The notes: generated by a model from the letters alone, not told the origin. Shown: positions 33,226 through 45,979, numbered from the stretch's first letter. The stretch is DNA of 64,000 nucleotides from Phlebiopsis flavidoalba (GCA_035772785.1 JAOCPU010000047.1:1-64000), one strand, 5' to 3'. Made by a program: numbers and translations.

Positions 33226-34718
33226 ATGAGATACTACAGTAAGCACTGTCCCGCTCATTCACCAAATGGCAAATGTGCTAATTATCACAGAGTCACGCAG
33301 CCCTACGCAGGCTGAAACCTTCGCGGTGGATAATAATTAGGCTGCGTAAAAGGTTCCCCGTTCCCCAGCTCAAACCAGGACGTCATTGCCTGCGTTATGG
33401 ACCAACTCTTCGTACTGGACCGGCCCACGTTTTTGGCCGCTTCCAGTGTTGCACTGTTTGCACTACATGGCGCCAAGTCACACACGCCCAATTATTTTCC
33501 GTGTGACGACACTCGACCGCCGGTCGCAGTTTGTCGCGTTTCGAGCGCCTGAAGGACCTTTTAGACCGCAACGAAGAGCTCGCTCGGAGTGTGCAGACCC
33601 TGATCATCGATGCAAGCAACCACGCTGGACGCAAGAAGGCGACGGGATGACCTGCAGAGTTTGGATTCCCGAAGCTATCGTTTACCTCGCGCCTAAGCTC
33701 GAATACGCCGAATCCCTTCAGTTCAAGCGGGTCCAATGGAACACTCTCGTCTACAATCACAAGTTGCTCGACAGCCTCAGAAGCTTCCCAAGCGTCAAGG
33801 ACGTTCATTTCAACGGCTGTGACTTCACGTCGTTTTGGGAATTCGAAGTCATCCTGAAGAGCTTTTCCGACACTGCACTCCGTCTCAGCCTCACTGGCGT
33901 GTGAAATGGGAAGGTCAGCAAGTCTCCTCAGGCCCCTACCGCCTTCCCTTCCAGACCCTTCGCGTTTTTTTTCCGGATGTGACTTGTACAAGATCAACTC
34001 GTGGCTCACTAGGATCCAAGCCGGGACCACGTACAGTCTGCTGAGGAACTTGGAGCTGAGTGGGGTTCACAGTACCGACCTGATCCCATGTGGACAGATC
34101 ATACGTCAGATGGGGCCGAACTTACTGTCCCTCAAGTTCGGTCTTCTGCTTCCGGGTCAATAACCAGGGTCAAGCTCCCCATCAAAGTGAGTGTATACCC
34201 ACCAATTGCTCAGGATTCCGCCTAACCTTCTCATAGAGCTTCAAAAGTACTTGAACTTGCAGGAGAACATGTATCTCCGCGATCTTACAATCAAAGTCGG
34301 CGATCTCATTTCTGAGCACATGCAATGGCTCCACCATTTCCTCGAACTTGTTGACGAAGGCACTCTGAGCACCTTGACGTTCCACGTCTCTTTCGGCGCG
34401 AGGAACCAGATGAACGAGAATATCTGGGGATACATCGCCTGGCTTGTCTCCAACTCTCCGCGGTTCGCGTCTGTGCGACAGGTCAAGTTCGTGCACTACG
34501 GATCGCTGGATATTGTTTCAGTGAGACATGGGCTCAAAAATCGGTTTTCGCCCAGTTGGACCATCAGGGGAGACTGTTTATCGACAATCGCCGCGACGTC
34601 ACCGTCTGTAAGTCGTTCTCACTACTACCGTACTCTCCAATACTCACCTCCTCATCTCATAGTTGGCGAAGACGATAAAAGCATCCTCCGATGGAGGCAA
34701 TTTAGCTCGCGGGCATGA
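33226..34718 (+). CDS. Leucine-rich, F-box-type protein
   Basis: A fungal LRR protein of the kind often carrying an N-terminal F-box for SCF ubiquitin ligases; the F-box itself was not seen clearly. The likely start is MRYY at 33226, before an intron. Readable parts are LDRPTFLAASSVALFALHGA, LLDRNEELARSVQTLIIDAS, WIPEAIVYLAPKLEYAESLQ, SFPSVKDVHFNGCDFTSFWE, SLLRNLELSGVHSTDLIPCG, MGPNLLSLKFGLLLPG and NMYLRDLTIKVGDLISEHMQ. WGYIAWLVSNSPRFASVRQV follows and the C-terminus is DDKSILRWRQFSSRA near 34718. These show the spaced Leu pattern of irregular LRRs. Frames change at introns and indels. It is a lone member here with no partner gene adjacent. Confidence 0.65.
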
Positions 34719-36679
34719 TACATCACAAGTACCGCAGTGGGGAGCTTACTTACAGTACTTGCACGGTTTCGAAATAACATTGGTAGGTGGTGCTCTCCGT
34801 GGCACTCGTAGAGGCAATGGCGGCCAGGATTTCAAGGCTCTGTACGTCAATACATAATATCCTTTATTTCTCTTCAGCATTGTTTCTTCTAAAGTCCTTA
34901 CCCAATCCATACACGGACACATGTTCAAGTTTCTCTGATTCTTCTTCCTACTACTAGTACTCCTCCCGTGTAAATGTAATGCTTAGGCCAAGTATACGCT
35001 ATCTAGTAATAATGAACTTTGTTGTATGATTTTCTCGTGCATGCAAATAAACATATTACCCCAAATGTAGAGACCACTGACCTCGTTTGAGAGCTTAGAC
35101 TTGAATCGCGAAAACTCTGGCGTTGATCAACGTCAACGCCACATCTCCCGATGCCATCACAAGGTGCACGTGGCTACAGAGTCCGCAGAACCCGAGTCGT
35201 CAACGTCTTTCAAACGTCCAATGTTTACCATGTACTCGATCGTGGCATATTCTCTCGATTGACATTGACCGTTATCTTCTCCCGATTTCCTCAGCCCGTC
35301 GTGCTCTACTCTGACGAACTTCGATTAGCTGCTCTGAGGCTCTCAGTCACTGGGGCTTGGTAGTACACCTTCGACTTTGCGAGGGGTGGTGTCACACCGG
35401 TAAAGATCGAAAACGATTGAACGTGGAATATCCACGGGTACATTCAAAAACTTTGGAAAAGAGAGAGTCGGCTCATACTTCTGTATCAGAGTAATTGAAT
35501 TTGTTACGATTTATGAATAATAAAATCGTTTCCAATGCGTGTTTGGGTATTGGGGATCTCTTCCTAACCAAAATTCGTCGAAACCGTAGACGGGGAAAGC
35601 GTGAATTTTGTTACCGTTCGATTCAAAATTGAGCGTCCTCGGGCGTCTGCCAACCTTAAACCCTAGGGTTTCCAATACAAATTTGAATCGAAAACTTGTT
35701 CCGATTTTCTGAGATTGTCGTACATGGATCTGACCGCTAAATATTGCTACTAACTATGCAGACCCCTGAGACTACTTCACCCCCCCGCTCAAGTCGTTTA
35801 CGCTAAGCGCCCGATATTTCAACTCCTGCAGCTCACACAAACTTCGACGAACATTTGTTCCAGATTAAGCGCCCGTCTGTCCGCCGCCTTGGCTTGCGAA
35901 GGACGTACTCTTTGTCGTTAGTGGTAATTTAGTGATGTCTGAACCATTTCTCTATTAGTCACAAATGTATGAATACGCCTCTGTATGTCTGTAAATATCC
36001 TAATTCGACGTTCAATGCGTGCATATTTCCGCGTTTTGTCGAGTTTCGGCGTTCTCCGCGCGCCACAACGGTTTTTGATCGCTTCCACCACGCAGCGAGC
36101 GCCACTGCACGACCTGCTCTCTCTCTCTCTCGCGCGTCCACGCTCCTTCTTCACGCGCACTCCATCAAGCGCACGCTATGCACCCCATCACAACCCACGC
36201 CATACACCCGGCATCGTCGCGCGGCGGCAAGCGACTTCTTTGCGTCTCACCTCTCCCGCCAATCCTCCAGGGTCCGGGGCTCGTCTGCGCGCACGCCGCC
36301 CTTGCACGCTTCGCTCCCACGGAGGTGGGTCTCTTTTCCTTGCACTCACTCTCCAAATTCCATGCCGACTGATTATCTAGCGCAGGATTTAGCCCTGCAG
36401 CATTGTCTCAAGACCTTGAAGACACGCCGCGAACATTTCCGACATCCTCAAACGGCGTCCGGCGCATAAGCCCGCCTTTCAAAACCGCGTCGTACGCGAC
36501 GTTCCAAAACCACCACGCCACAGGAGGGCAGCTGACATGGTAAGCCGACAGACCAAGATCGAGAGCGAGACTCTTACTCACCGCATTTATCCAGCACGTT
36601 TGTGCGATTCAAGTACCGTGCACAGGCCGGTCCGAATCCTGGCCGCACGAGCTGCGCTGCTCTCATCCTTCGACCTCGC

Positions 36680-36900
36680 GCTCACGTCGTCGCAAGAACG
36701 AGACAACAAACCTCACGCTCATGTCGTCACGCAGTCACAAGAACAACGCCGCCCGCAAGAACCTCGGAGGGACCACCCGCTCATGTCGTCACAAGAACGA
36801 GACAACTGACCTCGCACTCACGCCGTCACAAGAAGAACGACCCACCCGGGACGACGCTTTCCGCGTGCACGTCGACCTCGCGCTCGCACTCACACCGTCA
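36680..36900. repeat. Degenerate 30-35 bp tandem repeat
   Basis: Variants of CTCATGTCGTCACAAGAACG followed by AGACAAC recur at about 36680, 36713, 36778 and 36813, with a weak fifth near 36885. Spacing is irregular, so the array is old. Confidence 0.6.
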
Positions 36901-36954
36901 CACCCGTGGGCCGTGGCACGCTCTCGCGCCCCCGACCTCTCACATGCCCAATCG

Positions 36955-37016
36955 ACACCCCGAACGAGCCCGCCACACAAGGAGCGGGCTCCAAGGCCCG
37001 ACCTCGGACGACCGTA
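36955..37016. repeat. Dispersed repeat, copy A
   Basis: ACCCCGAACGAGCCCGCCAC followed by ACAAGGAGCGGGCTCCAAGG and CCCGACCTCGG. A diverged copy in the same orientation lies at 38556-38616. Confidence 0.6.
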
Positions 37017-37118
37017 CCATGGCGAATTTCGCAAAGTCCGCGGCGCAAGGCCCGTTTGGCCGCGCGAAGGTGTGGGTATGGTGGAGGGGGATTTGTGGTG
37101 TGACAGTCGTCCGACAGG

Positions 37119-37367
37119 ATGGGCAAGATGAAGTTCCCGCGCTTCAGGCGCGTCAACCAGCTTGTGTTCGGCCATGTGAGCGGCGGCAACGCCGCCGCAC
37201 TCTGCGCCTTGCTCGGCGCGAACCGCGGCTCGCTGTGCAATGTACAGCTGCAGAACCTCGCGTGGGCGCGTACCTCTCCATGCGCAAACCTCACGAGCCT
37301 CGACTTCCTCAGCACGTTTCCGGCCGACTCGCTCGGCATCGCCGAGATCTTCGCACACTACTGCTAG
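37119..37367 (+). pseudogene. Possible LRR protein fragment
   Basis: The frame reads MGKMKFPRFRRVNQLVFGHV, then ALCALLGANRGSLCNVQLQN and NLTSLDFLSTFPADSLGIAE. The alternation of Leu-containing strands looks like two LRR units of a fungal F-box/LRR protein. No N-terminal part is found upstream and a stop follows at 37367. It may be a relic of a relative of the gene at 33.2-34.7 kb. Confidence 0.3.
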
Positions 37368-37448
37368 CATCCGGCTCGAGAGCCTGCAGTGCTAGCTGGC
37401 GAGGGGCCTTGAGGCCGCGAGACGGTGGTCACGCAGGATGCTTTCAGT

Positions 37449-37530
37449 GTGCGACTCGATGCGGATGGCGCGCGACTGGACGCAGACAGTGCACGATTCG
37501 ACACGGACAGTGCGAGGTTCGACGCGGGCG
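37449..37530. repeat. 21-bp minisatellite
   Basis: Units at 37458-37478, 37479-37499 and 37500-37520, with partial units on both sides. In one frame they read DADGARL, DADSARF, DTDSARF, so the length keeps the frame open. Confidence 0.75.
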
Positions 37531-40457
37531 AGGGAAATGGCGTGTATAGTTCAAATGTGTATCTAGTCAGTACTAGGAAGAGTCCAATTAATACATTTTA
37601 TCTTGGAAGCTTCAAGCACAGCGACTAACAACGTGTCGACACAGCGCACACCAGACGCAATTCGCACTGTGGTATGGTCAAACGATCTCGCCCGGTGACG
37701 CGGTTGTGGCGAGCATAATTTCCGAACTCGTTCGGACGCACGACGTTACGCGGCGGGCGCTTGGCCTCCTTCACCCTCCCTTTCTGCCACCACCATGTCC
37801 GCCCAGCACGGCGCCGCCGCAGACAGAGTAACCAGCCAGACATGGCAAAAATATGAAAGGTGCGGTCAGTGAAGAAAAAAACGGGACGTCTCTCGACTGC
37901 GCACGTCCACTCGACTCAAATGCGACAGGGCCTCCCGCGGGGACGGAGACGGCGCAGCAACACCGCCGAGATCTTGACAGCACACGCAGAAGAGCCCACA
38001 GAGGAGTATATAGACCTGTGTCAGCACCCAGGTGTGCACAAAAATCAATCTCACTCGCTCGATGACCACGCGGCGCGGACAAGGCTAGACCGTCGGAACA
38101 GCAGCCCAAGACCACACGAGCAAGGCGGATCTCTGCAGGCCGACAAACGGTCTGGCACAAGCCGTTTCACATCGGCGGGAGCTCTCGACGGTTTGCCAGC
38201 GGTCTGCTGGTGCATGCTTGGAGACTCCGCGAGATATGCGCGCTGGCACACTCGCGACTTCCAATAGTGGCATCCAGGTGAGATTCAGTATTCTGCTCCC
38301 ACTCTGGCACTGTCCTAACCAAGCCTTTTGTTGCAGGTTGCGACTCTGGGCGCCCGGTGTCAGCGCGGCGCACCGTGTTTGCCTCAATTGTGTGCACGCA
38401 GCACACCGCGACGAACTGGTAAGTCCCACTCATTCTTGCTAGTCACTCACACCCTCTCACGCCTTGCGCAGCCCACCCGGTTCGCGTCCACGTCTTCGAC
38501 GCGGTCTTGCGCTCAATAACGCGCCGCGCGCGTACAGTCTCTGGGGACCGTCCGACACTCCAAACGAGCCCGACACCCAAAGAGCAAGCCACAAGGCCCG
38601 ACCTTGAGGGACCCGGCGTCGAAAACAGACCCTTACCGCCGCCCGCCCTCCTTGATCTCAAGCCCCCAACCTCAAACATAACGGGCGTGCACGTACTTTA
38701 ACGATGGCGGCATCACGTCGCCCCTCGTTACGCAGAGAAGCAACAGCCTGCACTTTGGCCGGTCCGTCTGGTCTCTCACAAGCCCCCACGGCCTCGGTCG
38801 CAGCGTAGGCACTGCGCCGTCTCGCAGACGGCGCACACCCTGGCGTTTCAGCACACGGCGCCAAGCAGCCGCACGGCTCTCGTTTGAGAGCATTGAATAC
38901 CGCGGCTCCCGGTCTGGTCTCCCGGTCACGCGGGTGTCTTGAGGTGTGTGGTTCCTTGTGCTCACTCTTACGGATTGCTGATGTCTTACCTTGTCTTTCG
39001 GTCACTTTTGCTGCGCTGTCTCGCGCTTTTTTCAAGAAGCACACAGAGCGTAGGAGGGCCTTTAAAAGCAAGTAAACATTCAGATTTATAAGTCATTCAA
39101 ATTTACCAAAATTTACCGATGGGTAAAGACAGCAACAGTGTCATCTCAAGCGCGCGCGAAAGGTCTTCAAATGGCCACAGAGCCGCTAAACGCGACCTCA
39201 GCGGTCAGCAAGAAACGGCCAAAGAGACTGACTGACGTACCTGACGAGCGCGAACAGCGTGGGAGTGGCGGCATCACCACCAGAGCACAGCGCGAAGAAC
39301 TGCGCTCATCTGCAGGAATTGCCCTCGCGGCGCCGCCGGCAATCAAGATGAAAGGAGACCAGACTCACCGAGCGGCGCACGGTCGCAGTGCGAGACGGAA
39401 CGCCGATGACGGGGAGCATGTACGCTGCACGCTCCTGCCGTCTCGTGAACGGTTTGCGAGGCCGGCGTGACGCATTCGCGTCAAGGGAAATGGGAGAGAC
39501 TACTTACTTGTACCACTAACAGCTCGCGGTACATCTATGTATCAGCGCGCGCATGACTCCCGAGCGCAGCTCGGCGAGAAGCACGCCCAATAGAGCACCA
39601 TGGCAAGCTGCAAGCACCTTCAGATAGATATTGTAAGCATTCTGGGTTGCATAAATAATTCATAAATCGGTTGAGCCAGAAATGGCCCACACCCGCTAGT
39701 GCGTCTTAACTGTCGTTGATCGTTAGAGCGTGAGCACTCTACTACCAACTGCGGTAATAAAATACCTCGTCATACATCGCAAGGAGACGTGGATTAGGTT
39801 CAAAATATATGACGGTAGATTACGGTTGGAAAGTCGTACTTACTTTGTATCGCCTTGTACTGTCGAACATGCACCTGTCTTAGCCCTTTCAAGTCGAGTT
39901 TTGGGCTGCTTGAATGATACTCACTGACACACTACAAATCTATATTTTTTATATATTGGAGTCGGACACTCGATCCCATGTACCATGCAGGAACGTCCTG
40001 AACTCGAGTATTCAATGAATTCTCAGCACGAGCCTCAGTGCAGTACCGCGCCCGCGTGTTGCCGGACCCGTGGCGCATGGCGCGTCGAAGCACTAGCGCC
40101 CAAGCATGGTCGTCACTGGTCTCGCTCTGCAGCCACAGTCGAGCAAGCTCTTCATCTCCTTCCCTCTTTGTTCTTTGTCATTCTCATATATCTCAAAGTA
40201 CCGTTAATCAAGAGCAAGACAACCAGCTTTACGGGGAACGACCAGCGGGAAGACTAACCAAACGCTGTGGAGAAATATACACCCGCTGTGCCTGTGAAGT
40301 CATTGGACCGCGTTCACGCTCCCTGAGGTCAGTGGCTATCCGCGCCTTCGTTTATTATTGCTTCGGTAGCCCTTAATCCCACCTCATTCACAACGCTCAC
40401 GACTCATTCACCAACTATAACCTACACGACCTCGACGTCCTCTAGTATTCGACCAGG
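37531..40457. other. Gene-poor region with scattered low-complexity frames
   Basis: Intron-like GTGAG...TTGCAG and GTAAGT...GCGCAG segments occur between 38275 and 38470, so a spliced gene or its remnant may exist around 38.1-38.9 kb, but no domain was recognised. A basic 110-codon frame lies at 39138-39470 without a known motif. From 39480 to 40440 I see nothing. Confidence 0.35.
38556..38616. repeat. Dispersed repeat, copy B
   Basis: ACTCCAAACGAGCCCGACAC followed by CCAAAGAGCAAGCCACAAGG and CCCGACCTTG; clearly related to copy A at 36955-37016. Confidence 0.6.
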
Positions 40458-42954
40458 ATGGCCCCGAAGGTCGACTTGGTACTCGTCTTTCGCTCCGCGT
40501 CGGGGGCAAGATCGAGCCCAAGGCATTGGCGAGACAAAATGCGCGACAGGCCTCAGAGCAGTACTCCAGACTGCTTCAGGCATTGAAGAGGGGCGGATTA
40601 ATGGCTGTGGGCAAAAGGGGCGAGCGTGATGGACAACTGCTTGTGCTGGTGGAATGCCCATCTACGCTGTTGAAGAGGCTAGCTCAGCGAGAAAGGTATG
40701 TTATGGGATTTGTCCAAGTCTGAGCCCTTGACGACGTTCAATCAGACATTCCGACTTTCTGTGTGGCCTACCGAGTACCCATTCGATAACGGCTGAAGAC
40801 CTCGACGCGATTCCATTGTCCCCCGCCGACCGTATACGACTAGTCCACGCTTACATTACATCCATGCCCAGCGACGGTGGTCTCGGGATTGCTCCTGGGT
40901 CGACAGACTGGAATCGAGTGGAGTCCATCATGGCATTACACGACCATCTCTTCAATGACACTTGGATACGCTCGTGGACTACTCGCCAATTAGGCCTCGT
41001 CACCCCAGAGAAGATTAGAGGGCAGGTATGTCGTGTCGAATTAGCAAGGCATATATGCGCTCATAATGACAAAAGTTCAGTTTGGTGAAGCCGTCGCATT
41101 ATACTTTGCTTTCCTCGCATCATACACCAAGTTCCTCATCTTCATTTCGGCGGGCCGGCGCACTCTTCTACTTCTTTGCAATCCCATACTCCACCGTCTT
41201 CTCGTCGATCCTTCTTGTCTGGTCCGTCACATTCGTCGAGTGGTGGCGCATCAAACAACGAATCCTATCGGTCCGCTGGGGTACCCGAGGCTCGTTCCGC
41301 GTGGAGAAGCGAAGAGCACAGTACCAACCCATCAAATGGTGGCGCCGGGAGCTTCGTATTCTATCCAGTGTACCCGTTGTTCTGTTCTTTGCCACCGTAT
41401 TGGCCTCCGTCTTGACTGGTATATTTGTCTTTGAGGCGTTTGTAACTCAGCTATACAAAGGGCCTGGTGCCAAGTTTCTTGTGAGTTTTCCTGGTGGTAC
41501 ACGCCAAAGTCATTACTAACTAAATCGAAACAGGGTTTCAGCCCAACTATTCTATTCATGCTCCTCGTCCCGCGCGTGCTTGCTATTTACCACGGCTACG
41601 CTGTTCGATTCACCGACTGGGAAAACCACGGACATCAATCTACCCACGACGCCCTCGCTCACTATCAAGACATTCTCCCTCTCCTCTATTGTGGCGTATG
41701 GTGGCCTGGCGCTCTCGGCATTCGTCTATGTTCCCTTTGGAGAGGAGGGTGATGACCTTCGTTCAGCTGTACCTCTTCCACAAGGAGACCCCGATCCACA
41801 GCACGGCCAAGGGCTGGGCTACGTCAGTATTCTCTACTCTCTCCTCTGCAAGCCCGACATCGGCTATCGCCGAAGACGCAGCCAAGGCGGCAAACGCGAG
41901 CGCGACGCATCTGTGGGAGATGGACGGTGCGAGTGCCCGTGGCAAACTCAACCCTACCCGTCTACAGGACCAGATGTTCGCCATCACCGTGACGAACCAA
42001 GTCATCAAACACCTTCCCTCGAAATCGGACTCCCGTACATCACGGCGCGCGATTGAGGGGCTTCGCAGCGGCAAAGGCCTCTCCCTCGCTAGCAATGCGG
42101 CAGGCGCGAAGAAGAAGCGCGTATCGTTCGAGGACCAACCGGACGGACAGAGCACCGAGGATAGCATCAAGGGTGCCGAGGAGCGCGAGTTTATGGAACG
42201 TGTCAAGAGGGAGGTTGCTCTCCCTGAGTACACGCTCTCTTCGCCGACTACAGCGAAATGGTCACGCAGTTCGGCTACGTCGCCTTGTGGTCGACGATCT
42301 GGCCATTGGCTCGGGTAGGTTCCTTCTTTCCCTCCTCGTCACTCTGCTAACGGAAGAACGCCGCAGTAATGTCGCTAATCAACAACTGGCTTGAAATGCG
42401 TTCGGACGCGTTCAAGATCGCGGTGCACACGCGCCGGCCGAATCCTAAAAAAAAACCGCACGCATCCGCCCGCACGGACACGATTGGGCCTGGCTCGACA
42501 CCCTCGCGTTTCTCGCGTGGCTTGCAGCGCTCAGCAACTCCGCGCTCGTGTATCTCTTCCGTCCCACGGACCACTGCAAGGCCGTTGGTACGACGCTGCA
42601 GCACAACCACACACACCTCGCCAGCGCACGCTCGAGCACCACCCAGCTGCTCATGACTGCAGCGGTCGTTGCGCTTGCGGCGTCGCACGGCTACCTCGTG
42701 CTCCGTACGACCGTGCGCCACATCCTCGAGCGCCTCATGTGGAAGGGCAGCCGTGAGGAGCGCGAAGCCGAACGCCTCGACACGGAGGTGAAGCAGCAGT
42801 ATCTGAAGAGTATGGGCATTGCGGATGTTGCGGAGGGAAACCTTGCGGACAGCAAGGTGCTGCGACAGAACGGGGAGACGGCGGAGGGGCAGAGGCGTTC
42901 TGGGAAGATGACGAGGGCCTGGAGGAGCTGAGCAAGGGTGTCAAGGACTCATGA
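40458..42954 (+). CDS. IST2: Anoctamin (TMEM16) family protein, Ist2-like
   Basis: A multi-pass membrane protein; fungal anoctamins act as lipid scramblases or, in Ist2, tether ER to plasma membrane. The start is MAPKVDLVLVF at 40458. KIEPKALARQNARQASEQYS, LLVLVECPSTLLKRL and LDAIPLSPADRIRLVHAYIT form the N-terminal domain. Membrane segments include FGEAVALYFAFLASYTKFLI, ALFYFFAIPYSTVFSSILLV with WSVTFVEWWRIKQ, ELRILSSVPVVLFFATVLAS and SPTILFMLLVPRVLAIYHGY. IKTFSLSSIVAYGGLALSAF, ADYSEMVTQFGYVALWSTIW, AVMSLINNWLEMRSDAFKI and LDTLAFLAWLAALSNSALVY follow. The C-terminus is WEDDEGLEELSKGVKDS with TGA at 42952-42954. Frame breaks sit at a G run (40502-40506), near 41152, near 41664, a CT doubling near 42246 and near 42494. 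Confidence 0.92.
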
Positions 42955-43059
42955 TGAAGATGCGTGATCATTCGAGTAGACTACAGCACAGACTCACAGC
43001 TACGCTTTCTGTAATCTAACACATTACTACTGCGCCGTTAATCATACACCCCAAGTCGT

Positions 43060-43809
43060 ATTCTACTTCCACATGGCAGTCGGCCCGGCCAGCTGTGAGC
43101 ATGTATCGGCAGCGTCCGCCGGCGCTCTCTCCGCCAGTTGGAAACGACTCTCATCTTCCGTTCTCCGTTCTCATCTGGGGTGGCACGCGTGTTCGGTTCT
43201 ACGATCGAAACATATTTCGGTACTCGGGGAAGGCATGAACAAGGGGAGTGGGCCCTAATCAAGGACGATGACAAGTGGGACCACTACTGCCGTCAAGGCG
43301 ATGGTGGCGCACTACCGGCGTACAACATCCTGGAGAACTTGAAAACTGGGGGTTATTTCCGATGTTCCCTTCGACCAAAAAGAAGGACATCCTTATCATG
43401 GCTCACTGGTGTGTAGATTCCTGTGCATCATGCCCCTCCGTACCCGACCGATTGTTGCCCCGGTAGAATGCGCCACAGTGAACAAACTTCTTGCCCTAAG
43501 GCTATGCGATGGCGAGTACACCGTGAAACTCACAGAACTAGATTCAGAGCCTAGAGAACACGTAAACATCAAGCTATCACTTATCGCATCTGGGAAGGAC
43601 GAGTACGGTGAGCACGAGTCGGCTTCGCTCTGCCCTCAGCGATTCGAGCCTGGAACGAGACCAAAGGTCCCGTCTTAGCCGAATCGGAGGGCAGTCTTGC
43701 GATCCGCGCCGAAGAAAAACCCGTGCTATTTGAGCCGGTACCATCGGGAGAAGACGACGTTGCGGGAATATGGGAGATATCTGAAAATTCTGAAGCCATC
43801 AAGCCGTGA
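43060..43809 (+). pseudogene. FunK1 kinase N-terminal region, truncated
   Basis: The region upstream of the kinase domain in FunK1 proteins is recognisable by alignment with the full copy at 47.9-50.9 kb: WALIKDDDKWDHYCRQGDGG here against WGLIEDNDEWDRVCHQ there. ATVNKLLALRLCDGEYTVKL matches VVNDLLKLCGDDYTI. The segment continues to ISENSEAIK near 43800 and then no FunK1 sequence follows for about 2.2 kb. It is transcribed in the same direction as the anoctamin 105 bp upstream. Truncation is real at the sequence level, whatever the indel quality. Confidence 0.65.
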
Positions 43810-45979
43810 AATGGCGTCACAGTCTACTGTAGGCGGAGTTTAGTCCCATCGGAAAGGCTTCCCTGAGCGAGGGATTCGGGGGCGAGGCAGGGTAAACTTT
43901 GGGTGGCTTCGCAATAACCGAGAGACCTCATTCGAAGCCCAACAGCGCATGAGGCTGATGTCCCACTCATACATGTCTTGCCTTCCTAAGGCCACATTAG
44001 GGGGCTCAGTGGTAGCGTCTCGCGACTAGACGGAACTACGACGTACGTAGTCACTGTCCTCTATCGGCGGACTTTGCGGCTAGTCTACTACTGATTAACG
44101 GACAGATACTCGCTGTTCGGATCGCGAACGTCCACTATCGATCGCTGTGTGACAGGAGTGATGCGGAGCACGAAGATAGCAGTGAGCTTTTTCTTGGTAC
44201 TTTTGGTACTTTGAATCACTGAAGCACACGCGCAGCTCGGCGTATAAGGCATAATTCGCGGATATGATGTAGAAACTGGTCCACCGGCTCACGCTCACAT
44301 GCGAGAGGGTATGCCTCGACCGTAGCATATCGTGACAGTGCCAAATTGGTGACCTGAGGAGGCGCATCTTTTTTGCAGTGTGCGGACTAGTACTGATCGG
44401 CGGAACATTTTGGACCAGGGTGTCATGAGCCAGCCTCGTGCATTTCTCAGGACGATCAGTGTCTATAGCAGGCGCGGTGGGATGGTACAGCGTATAGACT
44501 CCGAGTCCGCGGGAGCGTGGCAATGATTCGTTAACTGACGCAAATACAGGCATTTGGTTGGAAGTAAAACGGAATCGGCGGCCAGATACTTGAGCTTCGT
44601 CTTCGATAGTGCGTTCGAAGATCTCCCTGCATACAGGCATGTAGCACATGGATCCAGGAAGAGAGCAACGTGCCTGTGGGGTGGTAAATCCCCTCGTTCC
44701 GTGGCGCAAGATCCCGGCGGTGGTATGTGAACCCTGGATCCAGGCAGTCATACAGCTTCAAAAGCTCGCGTAGCAATCAAAGTTCAGCTGGAAAGCGTGA
44801 TCAATACACGGGCGTCCTACCACAATAAGACTGCCTTATAGTGTCTATCGGATCTCTCGACTCCATAGCCAATGGAACGACGTGCTTCGTAAAATCAGAT
44901 AGCTTCGGACCATTGGGGGCTGTGGCTGATGAGCAGAATGCGGGCAGAGGCTCAAGCGCGGACTTCTGACACAGCGGACAATGGCGGCGGTGTCATCGAT
45001 GCCTAACGAATATCTGGTAGACTGCTCTCGAAGCATGTCAGAATTACTAGCAACGAGGAAATCAATGCGGAGAATTAAAATCATGATGATAAGACGAAGC
45101 CTCGAGCCCAGGGACCAGCCAGGGACATGAGGAGTAGAACACTGACTATATTCATATCGCGACGGCGTGCAGGTGGAATTCTCGTTTGATGTTGATCCGT
45201 TTCCCGGGGGAATTGTAGGAGGGTAAAATGAGCTGTAGGGGACCCCGTAATGTTGCGGGACTAGTGGAGCGGGGGCTTCACTATTCAAGGTCAATGAATA
45301 TTACAGATGAAATTTAAGTAATTCGGCTCTCTCGGCGGCGGTTTCATAGTCGTTTCGAGAGCATTTGAATATAGGGTCACTCAGCTGGTAGCTCCAACTC
45401 TGTGACATAATATCCTCGCGTCGGTGCAATGTGGAGGTAGGGGATGGCTCCTTACGCCACACTTTGGATTCATGATGGGGTATCAGGGGGGACAGCAGTA
45501 CTGGCACGTGACTCTGAGAGACACCCGCTCACGTGGGGGCCGCTCTCCAGCCTCCAGGCCTAAGTTCCTCATGTACTTACAGACTTCTAGGAATTAATTC
45601 CCTGAAACGAAGCGTTGAACTGCCGCCGATGGCGAAGTAGAATAGATTACCTACTGCCGACTACGGTAAGTTCATTAGATACGGGTGAGCGCAATCAAAT
45701 ACTTAGACCCCGAACATTCGAGACCACGTCCACCAGACGCCAGCCTTGCTCTCGAACCAAACCCACCGCTTTCGGGGTGTCATTTGTGAGTCACTGCACC
45801 GATATAGGGCATATGGGAACTCTTCACAGGCTGTTTCCTCACAATCCTGACCCTGTTGCAACTACAGCGTAGGCTTGAGCTGCGGCCCGGGCAGGGTTAG
45901 ACATAGAGTCTGCAGTTGAACGTTTGGACATGACGCCGTCCTTTTTGCCTATGTCCGGGATGAGCACGGTACTGCAGAG
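43810..45979. other. Segment separating two FunK1 fragments
   Basis: No protein was recognised. A 218-codon - frame (44095-44751) contains LKLYDCLDPGFTYHRRD; a 149-codon - frame (44845-45294) contains one hydrophobic stretch LRLIIMILILRIDFLV. Neither resembles a family I know. The part at 45430-45890 is paralogous to 47290-47750. Confidence 0.4.
45430..45890. repeat. Paralogous segment upstream of FunK1 fragment, copy A
   Basis: Shares words with 47290-47750 in the same order and orientation: TACGCCACA, GTATCAGGGG, CTCGAACCAAAC, TTTGTGAGTCACT and CAACTACA-CGT. It looks like a duplicated 5' region, including an exon ending at a GTGAGT donor. Confidence 0.6.

Larger units (their letters stand above)
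34719..37118. other. Gene-poor region, AT-rich then repeat-bearing
   Basis: From 34860 to 36000 the DNA is AT-rich. A short unrecognised frame at 35123-35363 includes SRLTLTVIFSRFPQPV. From 36110 onward GC rises and low-complexity Arg/Ser/Pro frames open on both strands, including a 315-codon + frame at 36602-37549 that runs through degenerate repeats and is probably not a gene. A CT run lies at 36118-36130. Confidence 0.4.

Noticed and set aside
36602..37549. Open frame of 315 codons on the + strand
   Set aside because: Arg/Ser-rich translation of degenerate repeats, with other frames open at the same time; no conserved motif.
43985..44060. A-box-like GGCTCAGTGGTAGCG suggesting a tRNA gene
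   Set aside because: No B-box (GGTTCGANTCC) at the expected distance and no acceptor stem; only half of a tRNA promoter is present.
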